Shown here piece by piece: positions 20,986 to 34,250 of a DNA stretch of 64,000 bases. The DNA is taken from the NCBI GenBank assembly GCA_019096195.1, contig JAGTXK010000190.1, positions 620,001 through 684,000 on the forward strand, in the 5' to 3' direction. The notes beneath the pieces are model-generated. The model was not told the origin of the DNA. It saw nothing but the letters and a program-made list of their open reading frames with translations, and ran no database searches. A program made the position numbers and the translations under genes. Origin of the DNA: Boletus sp. NGJ. Its lineage: Eukaryota; Basidiomycota; Agaricomycetes; Boletales; Boletaceae. Numbering within the stretch: the first letter of the stretch is position 1; each line of letters begins with the position of its first letter.

Positions 20986-23799
20986 GACAGTGAGAGAGAG
21001 GTGAATAAAAAAAAAATTAAAAAAAAACGAGGATATTGACGGTCGATTTTTGTTCTGATCAGGTGTCAGCCGGCCTTGGAGCATTTTTGTTCTCCGACGA
21101 CGGCACAGCCCGGGGAGGCGCAAGAGGATACCATAAAAGGGAATTCTATGATCCATCGGGGTTTAAATCTGCGCTGAACTTTAAAAGTGGTGCCTAGGGG
21201 CAGAACGTTGTTCTCTCGAGGCCACGTCGCTTTTCGGCCATTTCCCTTAACTCCTTTCCCTCGGCACCACGTGTCCATTTCAGGCTGCATAGATCGGCGT
21301 GCTAATTGATAGGAGTGGTGCCACCAAAAAATATTTCACAGCTAACCTGTCCACACGTTCCGCAGCACTTGCGGGACCGGGCCAGCGTACATACCTCTCA
21401 CGCTGGGTCGTCGATAAGTCATTTGCATCTGGGGAGGTCCCCGGGTGTTTCGGTCAATGCTTTTGGACGACCAATGTTTCGCAGCTACAATGCGCTCCCG
21501 GTCTGGTTGCATCGAGGTTTGTGCGTCGAAATTTAAGCAACCGACTAGGTGCTACAGGCGAGGTTGCCATTAGCAACCGCTCCCAGCTCATCCGCACACG
21601 GCGTGCACATATCGGCTGAGCAGAATCCGTAAACGAGGTTCCCTCATGGAATTCGCCGAGTCCGATATTAGCCTGTCGGTTTGTATCCCCTAACAACAAT
21701 TGTGTCTTATCAACGATGCCGCATCGGACCGCATAACGTTGTTATCGCTGCACCTCAAGTGGCGTTTCAATATCATTGTTCAATGTACGCTTCGATCCTT
21801 GTCTTGATCGTTCTATCGCCGACATCACATGCTCCCAACGTTCAGCACTCAGGGTTCAATGCGCACGATTTGGAGCAGAAAAAAAAAAAAAACGACTCGA
21901 AACAAGCGATACGCGCGGAGCGGTGATGACAACACAGGTTTCCATCACGTTCCGCCCGTCCAAGATCCGCTTCGGATGCCCACACAGGTAACTCGCGATT
22001 TGCGACCTCGACAGAGAAAACTGGGCATCCATGCTCCCAGTCCCACTCAACCTGACTCGCCTTCTCGCCTTGGGGATGCTCTCTACAACCCGATCGGGAG
22101 AGAAGGTCTGTACTAACGCACTCTCTCCCCGCACGATGGTGGCCCCTTGATGAAGAACAACAATTGATCAATGAACTCTCCACGTTGGGGACACACGCTA
22201 CGACGTGCGGGACAGGAGAATCAATTAGCGAAATGTGCCTGTGAGTGGTCATATTTCTCGTCTTCTCCGGGGAAAGAAGAATACTGAGTCGGAAGTTGAG
22301 AACTAGTTGCCTGTGCGATACGCTTCGATCAAGTACACGAGGCAGCAATAAGTCATCAATAAATTTCTTCGAATCGCCAGCAGCGAAGGGCTGTGCTTGC
22401 TGTGTGTACTTCCGAACGCAGACTTGCGATTTTGAGACGCCGTTGACAACATTGCTTGGAATGAAGTGAATCGCACCGTACCACTATGTTGCCGCAGCTG
22501 TCAGACTTTGTGTCAATCTACTGGTGTACGTACCTGCTTGCGGCGTGATCAACAAAAAGATGGGTCAAAGGCGGTGGACTCTCAGACTCAATGTATCACA
22601 GGAACTGGTTCAGCAGCACAGAAATTACGTCAATTCCACAGCAACAGGCCGCAAAGTTCAGACTATAGCATCACTTCAGCAACAGCATACAAGATCAGAG
22701 AAATGGCAAGTAAAGAAGCTATACAACGATGGACAATATTAATGGCATACTGTCTTTTCACGATCAGGACAAACTGATACGACTCACCTTTCGGGCAGAG
22801 TAACTTGTACAGTTGTAGATCTGGGGATAGCATCGATTACCATGTCATACCCAGGTCTACAAATGTAGAGAGTGTGTCCTCACGAAGAGGACAGAAAGGA
22901 AAGGAAAAAAAGGAAACCATGACAGTCCGAGAATAGTCTGAATCGAGTTTCATAGCCAACAAGGGCCACGAGCCACAAAGTGAACTAAAGGATGGATGAA
23001 CCTTGCCAAGACGACGATTCAGCTCGTCTCCTCGTACGGCATACAATGGTCATTCCGGTGAATGAAATCACCATCGTAATGCTGGCGAACCAGCAGTAAG
23101 GGTAACACAGCTAGGGTACATGGCAGAGATCCTAGCCACGCACCAGAGGACGAGGGTGTAATGCATGCAATGACCCAGAGGAAGTGTAGGACACTTAGGG
23201 GAGCTTTGTAAATGTATGGCATATGAGCCATAAAGCTGTATTCCCATAGCAGGAGCGACATATAAGTCTGGCTGCGCTGCTCCTCTTTCCGTCGGGTAAA
23301 CCGCGTGTGTAAACCGCATGTGTGTAAACCCATTACAGTTAAGGCGCACAATTGCACGCACAAAAACTGCAAACCGTGTTACGCGTCCGAAGACGCAATT
23401 GCCGCGATAGAATACTAAATCGTGTACAGTGGAAAGAAGTACCCACCCAGTCATCGCGACGCTTTTCAAAGTTGACTAGCAACTGCGTTTCTGGTACGAC
23501 GCTCAGTCCATTAGGACTGGTCCCTAGATAGAGACGATCGAGGATGACTGTGATGCTCAGACCTTCCCGCTCAGAAGAAAAGACGCGTGGAAGACGCGTC
23601 TTGTGCGTGCTGAGCCTCGTAGCTTTCGAGCTGTCGTGGGTTGAGAGAAAAGTGTGGCATCGACGGTCTTTTATATCGGAGGGCGAGCGGAGTTCACGGT
23701 GTTTGCCGAGAGAGACAGGTAATGGCACGTGACAGGGCAGACGTGTCAGCTAAGTTATCGGTTTGACGCGACACGCCAACGTTGAGTACAGTACATAGG
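20986..23799. other. 2.8 kb gene-poor region upstream of the UGGT gene
   Basis: This is the longest gap in the window. Open frames on both strands (for example 21299-21619 +, 21842-22348 -, 23339-23728 -) have no recognisable domain. No terminal inverted repeat, tRNA or simple repeat array was seen. The 3' part holds three ACGCGT boxes upstream of the UGGT start. An unannotated lineage-specific gene cannot be excluded. Confidence 0.4.
23381..23599. promoter_or_regulatory. Cluster of three ACGCGT (MCB-type) boxes upstream of UGGT
   Basis: ACGCGT occurs at 23381-23386, 23583-23588 and 23594-23599. The last two form an imperfect inverted repeat (AAGACGCGT...ACGCGTCTT). They lie 200-420 bp before the UGGT start. 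In fungi ACGCGT is the core site of the MBF cell-cycle factor; its use here is inference. Confidence 0.4.
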
Positions 23800-26700
23800 A
23801 TGGCGCTACCCCGGGCGCTCTTTGCCCTCGCAGGGATAGTCCTGGTCGTCCATGGCGCCTCTCCGCCAGTCACAGTCTCCCTTCGCTCCTCTTTCTCCGC
23901 CAGCGATCCCTTACTCGAAGCATTGTAAGTCCCCGACCTTGCTCAATCCCCTCCACTCACCAGGCTACCAGCGAAACCGTCGCAATGGAGGACCCTTTAG
24001 TCCTCTTCCCTATGCTCTCCGCGTTCTCCCTCACAGAGCGGCCGTCTACACCCCTCCAGGCACATAGCGCTGTCTTTACCGCCGCATCCAACCACATGCA
24101 TCAGGCTGCCCTCAGTTCTGCTCGTGTTCGCCTTGCACTGCATGCTGTGACACCTCGCTTGGCTGCTTCTGCAGAGTACTATGACCGTCACATCGCAAAT
24201 CTGGCAGATAGCCACCAGCTTCACAGCCCAGAATGCGCGTCATGGGTTGACTGGTATGGCCAAATCGTTTGTGATGCTGAGACGCTTCTTCAGCTTTTCA
24301 ACACCCAAAACAATGACATTGCCGTTCCAAAGCCAAAGCGTCTTCCCTTGGACCACGTTCATCGAATCTCTCCGTCCATAGAGGTGCCGCGGTATACTGC
24401 TATCCACTTTGCCGACCCTGCCGCGCCGTCCTTTCATTCTCTCCATGAAGCGCTTCTCAGCTTGGAACCAAAAGTGGAATACGTTCTCCGTTGGGCAAAA
24501 GGAACTATCGAACAAGGGAGAGGTGAACCATTGAGTCACCTCTCTGGATACGGCGTTTCTCTCGATCTCAAGAAGATGGACTATCTTGTTCTCGACGATA
24601 GGAACCAACATCAAGCCACGACTGCACAGGATTCCAGTCAACTTGTTGAGAATGATAATCAGCGCTCCGACGAAGAAATTCTTACCTGTATCTTCGATTC
24701 ATTACCATACATCGACCAAGTGGCCGAAACGAGGGCGACGAAAGGAGAACCACTGACTTCTGAGGAGATTGCTGGTTCGTTCCCAGATACCATTCGGTCC
24801 AGAAGATAACTTCATAATTGTTCCGCAGATCTTGGTCTAAAAGCAATCCAATTCATCATTGCGTTCTCCAACCAGCCCCGTACAGAATCGTTGGGTGTTC
24901 ACCAATGTTGGGATAATCACCATCCTGTACCGCTCTCCGACATGGAACTTTTTCAAACACTCACGAATTCATTCCCGCTCTACGCAACATCGCTCGCGCG
25001 CAAAATTCGAATATTCCAGGAGGTGAAAGACGAAGTCTACGAAAACTGGGAAAGGGCAGCCCAGGGTGTGAACAAGGCTTGGGCTAACGGACGGCTTCTC
25101 GACGAGAACGAGGGCGGTGCGGCGAGCATATTCGGGTGGGCATCACTTTACACCCCGTCGACTTTAACGACTGAAATCGCGTACCTAGCCTCTTGCGCAC
25201 TCTGCAACGCGAACGTACTCTTGTCAAGTCTCTTGTTGATTTAGGCTTGACAACAGAGCAGGCGATCGAGCTCCTTATGCATCCTGTTCACTCAACATCG
25301 CAGCAATCTGGTGACTCGGCGTCGAAGGTAGCGTCCACGCGTGGCTCTGCAAAGGCTTTTGCTGCGCAAGCTCGGATGGATGATGTCGACGAGAAGAGAT
25401 CTTTTTCACTCTCCGCGCAAGTCGCCGAGTACCTCGAAGGGCTCGTTGATGCGAGTGATAGACAAGAAGATGGAGGCGTCATATTATATTGGAATGATTT
25501 AGTTGCAGACGCTCGCTACGCCAATTCCAACCCTTCTTTGCAAGTTGTTCGTATTGCTTTTTCCCCGTTCAGCCGTACTTCTGACCTAGAATGTGACAAT
25601 TCACAGCTTCTCCGCGTGCACGGGATGTCACTTTTTTCACCCATGCTTAGGATTCGGCAGAACTTGGTCAATGTGATTCTCGTCCTTGATCTATCACAGA
25701 CACGATCTCTGTCGCTTCTGGGTAGTCTATCTGAACACTTTGTGGCTCGAGGATTCCCTGTCAGATGGGGCTTTGTCCCTGAAGGCGAAGGCGACAGTGA
25801 GTCCATAAACACATTGTCTACGGTTCCGTGTTCACTCTTCACAGGCCTTAAGATGGCTCGCCTCGTATATTACATTAACAGCAAGTATGGACGCGATCGG
25901 ATGATAGCATTCGTTCAAGGGGTGTGTAGATCACAATCCGTCGTTGCCGAAACCTTAACGACCCGTCGTAGGTCTCACGTGCTCACGCAGAGCGAAGACT
26001 ATCAGGTCTATCATGGCAAATAGTACAAGAAATATTCAATTCACTTGGTGCTGAAGACGACTTTGTCGAGGTTGCACGAGGAAACATTCCACTCGTTGAT
26101 GAGGTAACGGGAGAAGACATCATCACTCGATCACAAAAATATGGTCGACGACTAGGCGTAGGGGGTCAGGCTACTATCGGGAAGGGCCATGCTTTTGTCA
26201 ATGGGAGACATTTCACCATGAATGATGTAAGTCATACACCAACACACTCTGGAGCGTCTCAGTGAGGCTCGGATTTGCAGAACATATTCCAACAATTGGC
26301 TAGCGAAATTAAGGCCCAGTTACATATTCTTCAGGAGATGGTATGTGTGACGTATACTAACCGATGCGTTATCGCTGACGCACCCCAAGGTGTACACCGG
26401 CGAGATCACAGATGACGATATTCCCTTGATGTCAACGTTTTTCTATGACCTTCCATCAACGCTTCCCCGTCGGAATCCGTACATCTTTGTCGATAGCCCC
26501 TCAGGTCGCGGACATGCACTCGATGGGAGCGGTCTGCAGATGTTCAGCTTACCCGAGGTGTTTTCTAAGGCTGGCTTTCAGCCAACGGATAGCTCCTTCG
26601 TCGTGCCAAGTACGTACCATTTTCTGTATTTCGCTTCACCACCTTCACGGAACGTAGGTCAGAGTGATGATCTCGCGGTATCGGCATACGTGATTGCCGA

Positions 26701-29700
26701 CTTTGATTCCCATGAAGGTCTTGAACTAGCAAAGGAATCTCTGAAATTCATGGTATTTGTGCTTCTTCTCGACATTGAGTGTGATGCTCATCTTCACGTT
26801 GCTGTTGTAGACGCACTCGCTCAGAACTCGGGTAACATTTATCCATAATTCCAAGGCCGAGACCACTGGGGCTGCTTTCGCGTTGATCTCCAACCTTTTA
26901 CATGCAGGTAACCTTGGCGATGTCCCTCCTTCACACATCTTGGAAGCGTTGGCCGACGGATCCGGACACTACGCATCCGCACAGCAACCTTTTTCCCTGA
27001 CCGGAGAGGAAGCTACCCCCACGGACATCGCCCGCCTGCTACAAACGAGTCGTCTAGTCACTCGGCAGCTCGGACTTCAACCTGGGCAGAGAGCTGTCTT
27101 GGTCAACGGACGAGTACGTCAGGCACTAGCTACTGTATGCGCTGGAGCTCATCCTCAGGAAACAGCTCGTTGGACCCTTTGACGCAGATTCCGAATTTGT
27201 TGCCGAGGATTTCGAGATGCTGGAACACTTTGAAATCAAGCAGCGTGTTGGTCGAGTAGCCGACGCGATCAAGGGGATTCTTGGTGAAGGTACCGTTGAT
27301 GCGTAAGTCGTGTTGTTTCCATCAGTTGCGGGACAGAATTGAGGGACGTTCGCATGACACGCAATTAGATTCAAGCGCGCAGACTTGATTTCAATGGCGT
27401 CTTCCATCATTTATGCCGATCAGCAACCTGACCCTTCTGAAGTGGGCCTTTTCGATTCTGCACCCAAACCACGCACGCGGAATTACAGATTGCTTTCGAG
27501 CAGCTACACGTTAGCTCCTCTGATCCATGTTTTTGATTTTCTGTTCATGTTTCGTTTGCAGTAAACTTGCGGTTGGTGACCCCACTGCGGCTGAGAGTCA
27601 CATCGCAGTGGTGGTAGACCCATTGAGCGAAGCTGCTCAGCGGTGGTCGACGATATTGGCAGTAAGTTGCCAAGTTGCGGTACTTCCCATAGCAAGTGCC
27701 GATCGTTCTCTAGCGGTCCTCTGAACTCTTCCCCGATATCTATATTGAAATCTACCTCAATCCCACGCAACACACTGAGGTACGAAGATACTGTTTCGGT
27801 AGCCAAGTTCTTTCTGAACGGCCCGTGGAATTCAGATACCACTGAAGAGATTCTATCGTTACAATGTCCCGCATCTTGATTATGACGCCAACGGGTAAAT
27901 ATCAATCTTTTCTTTCAAACATGACCTTCTCAGTGGCCTTGACCATTCTGCAGACAAGAAATTCCCGCCCAGGTAACGTTTAATGGGCTGCCTTTGGAAC
28001 CAATTTACACCTTGGACATGGATGTTCCACCATCTTGGCTCGTCCGCCCACGCGAAGCCCTCTACGATCTGGACAATATTCAGCTCGACAAACTCTCTCC
28101 TGAAGACCAATCTCAAGGGATCCAAGCACTCTTTGCATTAGACTACCTCGTTGTAGAAGGCCATGCGCGCGAGTTGAAGACCGTCAACCCACCTAGAGGT
28201 GTCCAACTCCAACTCATCAGCACCACAGATGGGTCGATCGTCGACGATACACAGGTCGTGGCTAACTTGGGGTACCTGCAATTCAAGGCGCGCCCAGGAA
28301 CGTTCCGACTCGAAATCAGGGAAGGTCGCGGGAGAGACATCTATGAGCTGGAGAGCGTCGGGAGCGAGGGATGGGATAGCCCGTCGGTAGCTGAAGCTGG
28401 TGATGAGCTGACGGTGATGAGCTTTGATGGACTCACTCTGTATCCTCGACTGGCTCGGAAACCTGGTACGGAGAGGTTGGACGTCCTTGATGGCTCGCAG
28501 GCTGTACCCGGTGAAGGATCAGGGAACATAGTGGAAAGCTGGGTGTCCAAGTAAGTATCGCAAGATTGTTGTCGTTCATCTTTGAACTGATGTTCCGTAG
28601 GATGACCTCGCTGTTGAAGCCAAAGGCGGACGACAACAAGGCGAACGCTGTCCAGAGACAAGGTGGTGGTCAAGCTGATATCAACATATTCACTGTGGCA
28701 TCTGGCCTGTTGTACGAGGTAGGACCCCAAAAACTCTAGCGAGTGTGTTCTTAGCGAGTTTACCACAGCGTTTTGCCTCGATCATGATCTTGAGCGTGTT
28801 GCGGAACACCAAGAGTAGCGTCAAGTTTTGGTTCATCGAGAACTTCCTTTCTCCATCCTTTCTTGTGCGTGCCTCGACACCCCTTCTATGCTGTGTGTTG
28901 ACCCACTTTCAGGAATTCATACCACGCATGGCAGAAGAGTACGGTTTCCAATACGAGTTGGTGACTTACAAATGGCCGTCGTGGCTAAGGGCACAGAAGG
29001 AAAAGCAGCGCATCATATGGGCCTACAAAATTCTCTTCCTTGATGTCCTTTTCCCTATGGACCTCAAAAAGGTGATTTTTGTCGATGCCGACCAGATCGT
29101 GCGAGCAGACCTGCAAGAACTGGTCGATCTGGATCTTCATGGAGCGCCATACGGCTACACGCCGATGGGGGATGACAATTATGACATGGAAGGGTTCCGT
29201 TTCTGGAAAACGGGTTATTGGCATGATTTCCTGAACGGTAGACCGTATCATATCAGGTATGTTTTATCGTGGTCAACGTTTTGTCCATCCTCACATTTCT
29301 CCGAGTGCCCTATATGTTGTAGATCTCGTCCGCTTCCGTCAGGTAAGTTCCCCCATTGACACTTATGCGAATTGCGCTTGCATTTCCTGACGGTTGGATG
29401 CAGACGGCTGCTGGGGTAAGCACACGACAACGGTAACGAGGTTTTTGTGCTTACCGTCGCCGTAGGATCTTCTCCGAGGATCGTACCAAATGTTGTCCCA
29501 AGACCCTAATTCACTAGCAAACTTGGACCAAGGTTCGCTGCCCAGCTATAGTATTTAGAGTGGCTGATTCATGTTATAAATCAAGATCTTCCCAATAATT
29601 TGCAGGCCCAAGTTCCGATCGTACGTCAGGCTCGTTGTGAATTAGACGACCGCTAATGTAGGAATAGTACTCCTTGCATGAGGATTGGCTATGGGTAAGT

Positions 29701-30168
29701 GGATTTTTATTGTTATTGTAGATGGGAATAAGATGCTGACGTTGATCACTCAGTGTGAAACATGGTGTATGGCGGCTCCTGACTCGTTAATTCGATACGA
29801 TACTGAAAAGCTACCGAACCAACCACAGGCAGCAAAGATAGACTCCATCGTGCAAAGACGATCGACTTGTGCCAGAACCCCCTGACGGTTCGTCCCCCCA
29901 GGCTCTATCACACCGCTCACTGAATCCATCTTGAGCACAGAAAGAGCCCAAACTGTCGCGGGCGCGTCAGATTCCCGAATGGGAGGAGTACGACAACGAG
30001 ATCGCTCAGTTCGTGCGCCGACTGGCTGCCGAGGGCAAGATTCACACGAGCGTGGCGACGGCGGATTCGAACGTGCTCGCTGGGAGCAATATGCAACCCG
30101 GGACGCACTCGGGCGACGACTCGTCAATGAAGGAAAAATCTGGGTCTTCTTCGCATGACGAGCTATAG
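23800..30168 (+). CDS. UDP-glucose:glycoprotein glucosyltransferase, ER folding sensor
   Basis: This large ER-lumen enzyme reglucosylates N-glycans on misfolded glycoproteins in the calnexin cycle. The start [21 protein letters not shown] is a signal peptide. The thioredoxin-like folding-sensor part runs from about 23900 to 28500. It includes [51 protein letters not shown] and [14 protein letters not shown]. The GT24 catalytic domain follows (about 28590-30000): [41 protein letters not shown] and [14 protein letters not shown] with the DxD motif. [11 protein letters not shown] and [15 protein letters not shown] come next. The CETWC-SKDRL and [18 protein letters not shown] junctions restore the C-terminus. 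The protein ends SSSHDEL, an ER-retrieval signal. About 1,600 residues over roughly 20 short introns. Confidence 0.95.
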
Positions 30169-31510
30169 TAGCAAGCATCCCTCGTAGAGTCGTACTAAAG
30201 AGTGGATGTTTTTTTTTAAATATCTATCCCTCTGGCATTGGTATGGTTTGGGCTCGAAGAGTTCTCCTGAATAGCAAATGCATTTCAGCATCACAATATT
30301 GTCGAATCCCGCCTTAGGATGGCTACGAGAGTGACATGTAACACGTGAGCCCCGTGTCACACCCGGGAGCCTTGCTTCGCTCTCACTGTACCTCGATCAG
30401 TTCTACCTGACGTTCCCGGATCGCTTCTGGCAATGCTTTCCAAGCTGTTCTCATCTTTAGTGGATGTAATGCCGTGGTTTGTCGGCGAACATGAGGATGC
30501 ATGGGCTGCCGTTCAAAAGACCATTTCGCACCATGGTGGTTCGGCGATTGGGGTACTTTGGATCTCTGACACAAATATCCACAGGACTTGTCGGTTAAAC
30601 TATTAGTAGCAAGGTTACGACAAGAAGAGGGTGGGACACTGCCTACTGCCCTGGGGTGCACTTCGAGTTTTTGTTCGGATCAACCGCCGCGGTGTGGTGT
30701 ATTAACTTGGACTTGACCGCGGCGTGGATTGATCATGTGGACGTCTGGGTTGCTTCCCCACATCTTTGGCAAGGATCAATTCCCACGGAAAGCTTTCCTC
30801 AACGTTCAACTTTTGGTGAAGGCAGTTTTGGGCCGCATGAAATCCGCATCAGTGGGTATCCCGTGTCCCCGCTCTATGAAGCTAAAGCTTCGTCAGAGGA
30901 CAGCCGAAAACTCGTATGGTATGATTCGCTACCTTGACCCGTTCTTTCGGTCACAGTTCCCCGCTCCAGTCGTTTCTTACGTTGCCAGTGATCATTTCAA
31001 CCCGGATGGTGTAATGTTCCGACTCGGATCTCCGCAGCATTGAAGTGGCATTCTGGTCATGATGACGACTTTGCGCGTAGTCCGTGCCTTGCCTATGATG
31101 GAGGGGCTTGGTCAAATGCCCTTGTACTAGTGGGACGCGAATCAGCGGGGACGTTTTAATCAATGAACCTGCTCGAGGCGGAGTGGCCAGTGTTATTGGT
31201 AGTAAGTCGTTTATCGCTGTCATGATGCCGTGTACACGTGTTGGCAAAGCACTCCAGGAACATAGCTACATCGATACAATCAAGCCGGTATATGTAACGC
31301 CTGATGCGGGGCCATGTGGCTCGTATGATGGCCGTGCTTGTGAAATCGAACAGCACTTTCTTCAAGATTCAGAGTGGCTGCAAAATAATATTTCAATTCA
31401 TCTAATCATATTTGCTCCCAGGTGACTTGTAGGGTACATATAAAAACAACCGGGTTGACCCGGTCCCGTAGCAAGGGAATCTGGTTCTTCAACTCTTTAC
31501 CTGCTCGAAC
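30169..31510. other. 1.3 kb intergenic with fragmented open frames, possibly a decayed gene
   Basis: Between UGGT and the thaumatin gene, plus-strand frames such as 30656-30937 and 30729-31043 are moderately long and overlap in different registers. A stretch near 30380-30475 reads LYLDQFYLTFPDRFWQCF. None forms a full domain I can name. The pattern fits a decaying coding sequence, but I cannot assign its family. Confidence 0.35.
31439..31446 (+). promoter_or_regulatory. TATA box of the thaumatin-like gene
   Basis: TATAAAAA lies 65-72 bp before the ATG at 31511. The short 5' leader between them is C/T-rich. This fits a strong, regulated promoter for a secreted protein. Confidence 0.6.
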
Positions 31511-32743
31511 ATGATGAAACTGAATCTCATCTCATCTCTCGCTCTCGTATCCGGCGCTTTGGCACAACGCACACTCGTTGTTTACAATGGCTGCCCTTTC
31601 ACCGTCTGGTAAGCATGGCCCTATTAGCGATTGAGTTGCTGCTGACAAGCTCTCAAGGCCGGCGATGTTCACTGGTACGGGCAGTCTTCCCAACTACCCT
31701 ACTGGGTACGTGCCCCCTCCCTTGAATTTCTGTGAATACCAACCATCTTTTGAAGATGGGCAGCTGCGGCATACACCGCAGTGACATTCCAAGTACGACA
31801 CACTCTTCCCCTACCTCTGGTACTTATTCAATGAAATCGATTTTTCCAGGTCCCGAGTGACTGGACCGCCGGCAGAATCTGGGTGCGTCAGTGAGTGGCC
31901 GGAACGCCATCAATCTGATACTTCTTCTCTAGGGTCGTCGCGACTGCGACTTCAGCGTCAACCCTGGTCCTAACTCCTGCCTTGATGGGGGTTGCAATGG
32001 TGGTTTGCAGTGCGATACCGTCGGCGGCACGGTATGGCTTGTTGTTGCCTCTCGGGAATATCATGAATCATCGGCGAATGCAGGGTGTCCCCCCTGCCTC
32101 ATTGGCAGAATTTACGCTCGGCGCTGGTGGTGTCGACTATTATGATGGTTCGTACTCTCAGACACCATGGGAATCCCACCCTGACTGTCGGTCTTAGTTT
32201 CCCTCGTTGACGGATACAACTTGCCCCTCGCCATCACGAACAATGTTAATTGTGGTGTTGCCAACTGCCCGGTCGATCTCGGTCCGAATTGTTCGTGCTG
32301 ATCTATCTCCCCTTGATCAAAAACGATTGACGCAATACCCAGGTCCTTCACCCCTCATTGGCCCCTTTGACTCGACCGGCTTCCCTGTTGGATGCAAGAG
32401 TGCTTGTGAGGCTAACCTTGACGGCAACCCAGGTGGGTGATTACACATTCCGCGAGAGATTCCCTAACGCGCACTTCTCTAGCTAACTCGCCCAACTGCT
32501 GTACCGGCCAATACAACACAGCTGCAACCTGTCCTTCCTCAGGCGTTCAATACTACAGCTACTTCAGTGCGTCATGTATTTTTATCGACACCAGGATATG
32601 TTTTATTCTGATAACACGGTTCGATGGCAGAGAGCAACTGCCCGAACTCGTACTGCTACGCCTACGACGAATCGAGCGGCACGGCGATCTGGACTTGCTC
32701 CTCCAGCCTTAACCCCGTCTACACCATCACGTTCTGCCCTTAG
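31511..32743 (+). CDS. Thaumatin-like secreted protein
   Basis: The start MMKLNLISSLALVSGALAQ is a signal peptide. The mature protein follows the thaumatin fold: TLVVYNGCPFTVWPAMFTGTG near the N-terminus, GWAAAAYTAVTFQVPSDWTAGRIWGRRDCDF, CLDGGCNGGLQCD, then PPASLAEFTLG. DYYDVSLVDGYNLP is the conserved acidic cleft, and NCGVANCPVDLGPNC, CKSACEAN, NCCTGQYN and YCYAYDESSGTA are the Cys-rich lobe. The end YTITFCP is the family's usual C-terminus. About 245 residues with many disulphide cysteines. Roughly eight small introns are needed. In fungi such proteins can act on beta-glucan in the wall; enzymatic activity is not shown by sequence alone. Confidence 0.93.
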
Positions 32744-34250
32744 GCCTCTGAAGTTTAAGTCGAGAATGGAACCAGGGGAAAGAACTCGTATATGTGGCGA
32801 TTTTCACGAATGAAAATATTATTCAGTTTTGTGTATATCTTCCTTGTCTGGTCGACCTATCTATGTGCAAGATTGTGATCGCGAGTACATGCTGCGGTTA
32901 GCCACGATTCACACCAACACAGTATCGGACATACCTGACCGTAGTACGCACGCTTGATGTCGTCGACTGAAAGTCCAAATATTCATCATGAGACCCCATG
33001 GTCACCGCGGTTTCGCACTACAGTCCAGTGAACACTTTCCCCGCTCTTCGACGAACCCAAAAGGTAGCGCTTATCGCGATCCCATCTCTTGCGAAACGAA
33101 TTGGGCACGTCGTAAGTACTTGCTACTCGTGTATCGTGTCCAAAGCGATGCAAGATGGTAACATGTTTACAGTACATCACCCATGGTAAACGACAGACGC
33201 GGCTTTGTAGACCACACGCCACGCATCATGCATCATCACGGACGCCGCTGATGTGGGGTTCGCGCCTTTAAATCCGTCCGGACCGATGCGGGGTCCAGAA
33301 CTTCATCAGCCGTTGGGGAATTCGCAGAACCGGAGACACGGCCGGGGGCAAGGGCACGGGATGCCCGTTCGTACCAAGATATGTATTTCCCTGCCCTACA
33401 TGGGACAGAAATGGGTCCAAGCCAAAAAGAAAAAAAAAGATGCAAGATGGGCCAGCCGTGCAACAGGGCTATCAAGGCCCATTTGGCACGGATCCAGGGT
33501 CCAGTCTGAATACTGTCCGGCAATTGGGATATGACGTGCAGCGGCCATCGTTACCATCACAGCCTGAGTGTTCTTTGCTTTTCACGATCAAGGCAGTACT
33601 GGGGCTATCCGAATAGCATCCAGGGCAGGCATGAAGAGATAGTTACATATTCAAAGGTGTTTGCACATATGAAGTGCTTCTGATTGTTACAATGTGCTCC
33701 ATCAGCGGCTAGCAAAATTTGGGCATGAAATGGCTACCAACTTACAATAACACAGCATTGGAACCGAGCTAGCTCCATAATTATAGGCTGTTCGACCACA
33801 TGGTCGATTTGGTCTTGACGTGATATCTGAACCTAAATGAAAAAACTGATTGTTGGCAGCGCCTTGGGAGATAAGCGCAATGGGCGTTTACGTCCGGTGA
33901 GAGACAACAATAAGGAGAGAATGGAGCGTCATCCCGGAGCACCGATCGATCCTTGCGCGAGCCAGCGACCGCGTGCGATAGGGACATTATAAACGATGAA
34001 CCTCGATTCTTACAGCATGCGATGTACTCGGTCCGGGACGGAAAATGCTTCAAAACAGGAAATCACTCAAAAAATGACATTGCTTCCTATCGGCATACAG
34101 GGACCGGTGTAGTAGAGGAGTTGAATCCTAGGCCTAATTGCTCGTGCAATTGCTGTGGGTAATATAGTCAAGTTAGCATACACTCTTCTAAGATTAGCGC
34201 AAAGATCACCGCAAGTGGGAGGATGTCGTGTGTCCTAAAGCGAGGGCTCC
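32744..34250. other. 1.5 kb intergenic between convergent genes
   Basis: The region separates the thaumatin gene (+) from cystathionine gamma-synthase (-). Short frames on both strands (for example 33253-33534) show no domain. A short A-rich tract lies at about 33430-33439. No repeat, tRNA or transposon end was recognised. Confidence 0.45.

Noticed and set aside
20986-23380. Possible mobile element in the 2.8 kb gap
   Set aside because: No transposase-like text, inverted ends or repeated copies elsewhere in the window were found.
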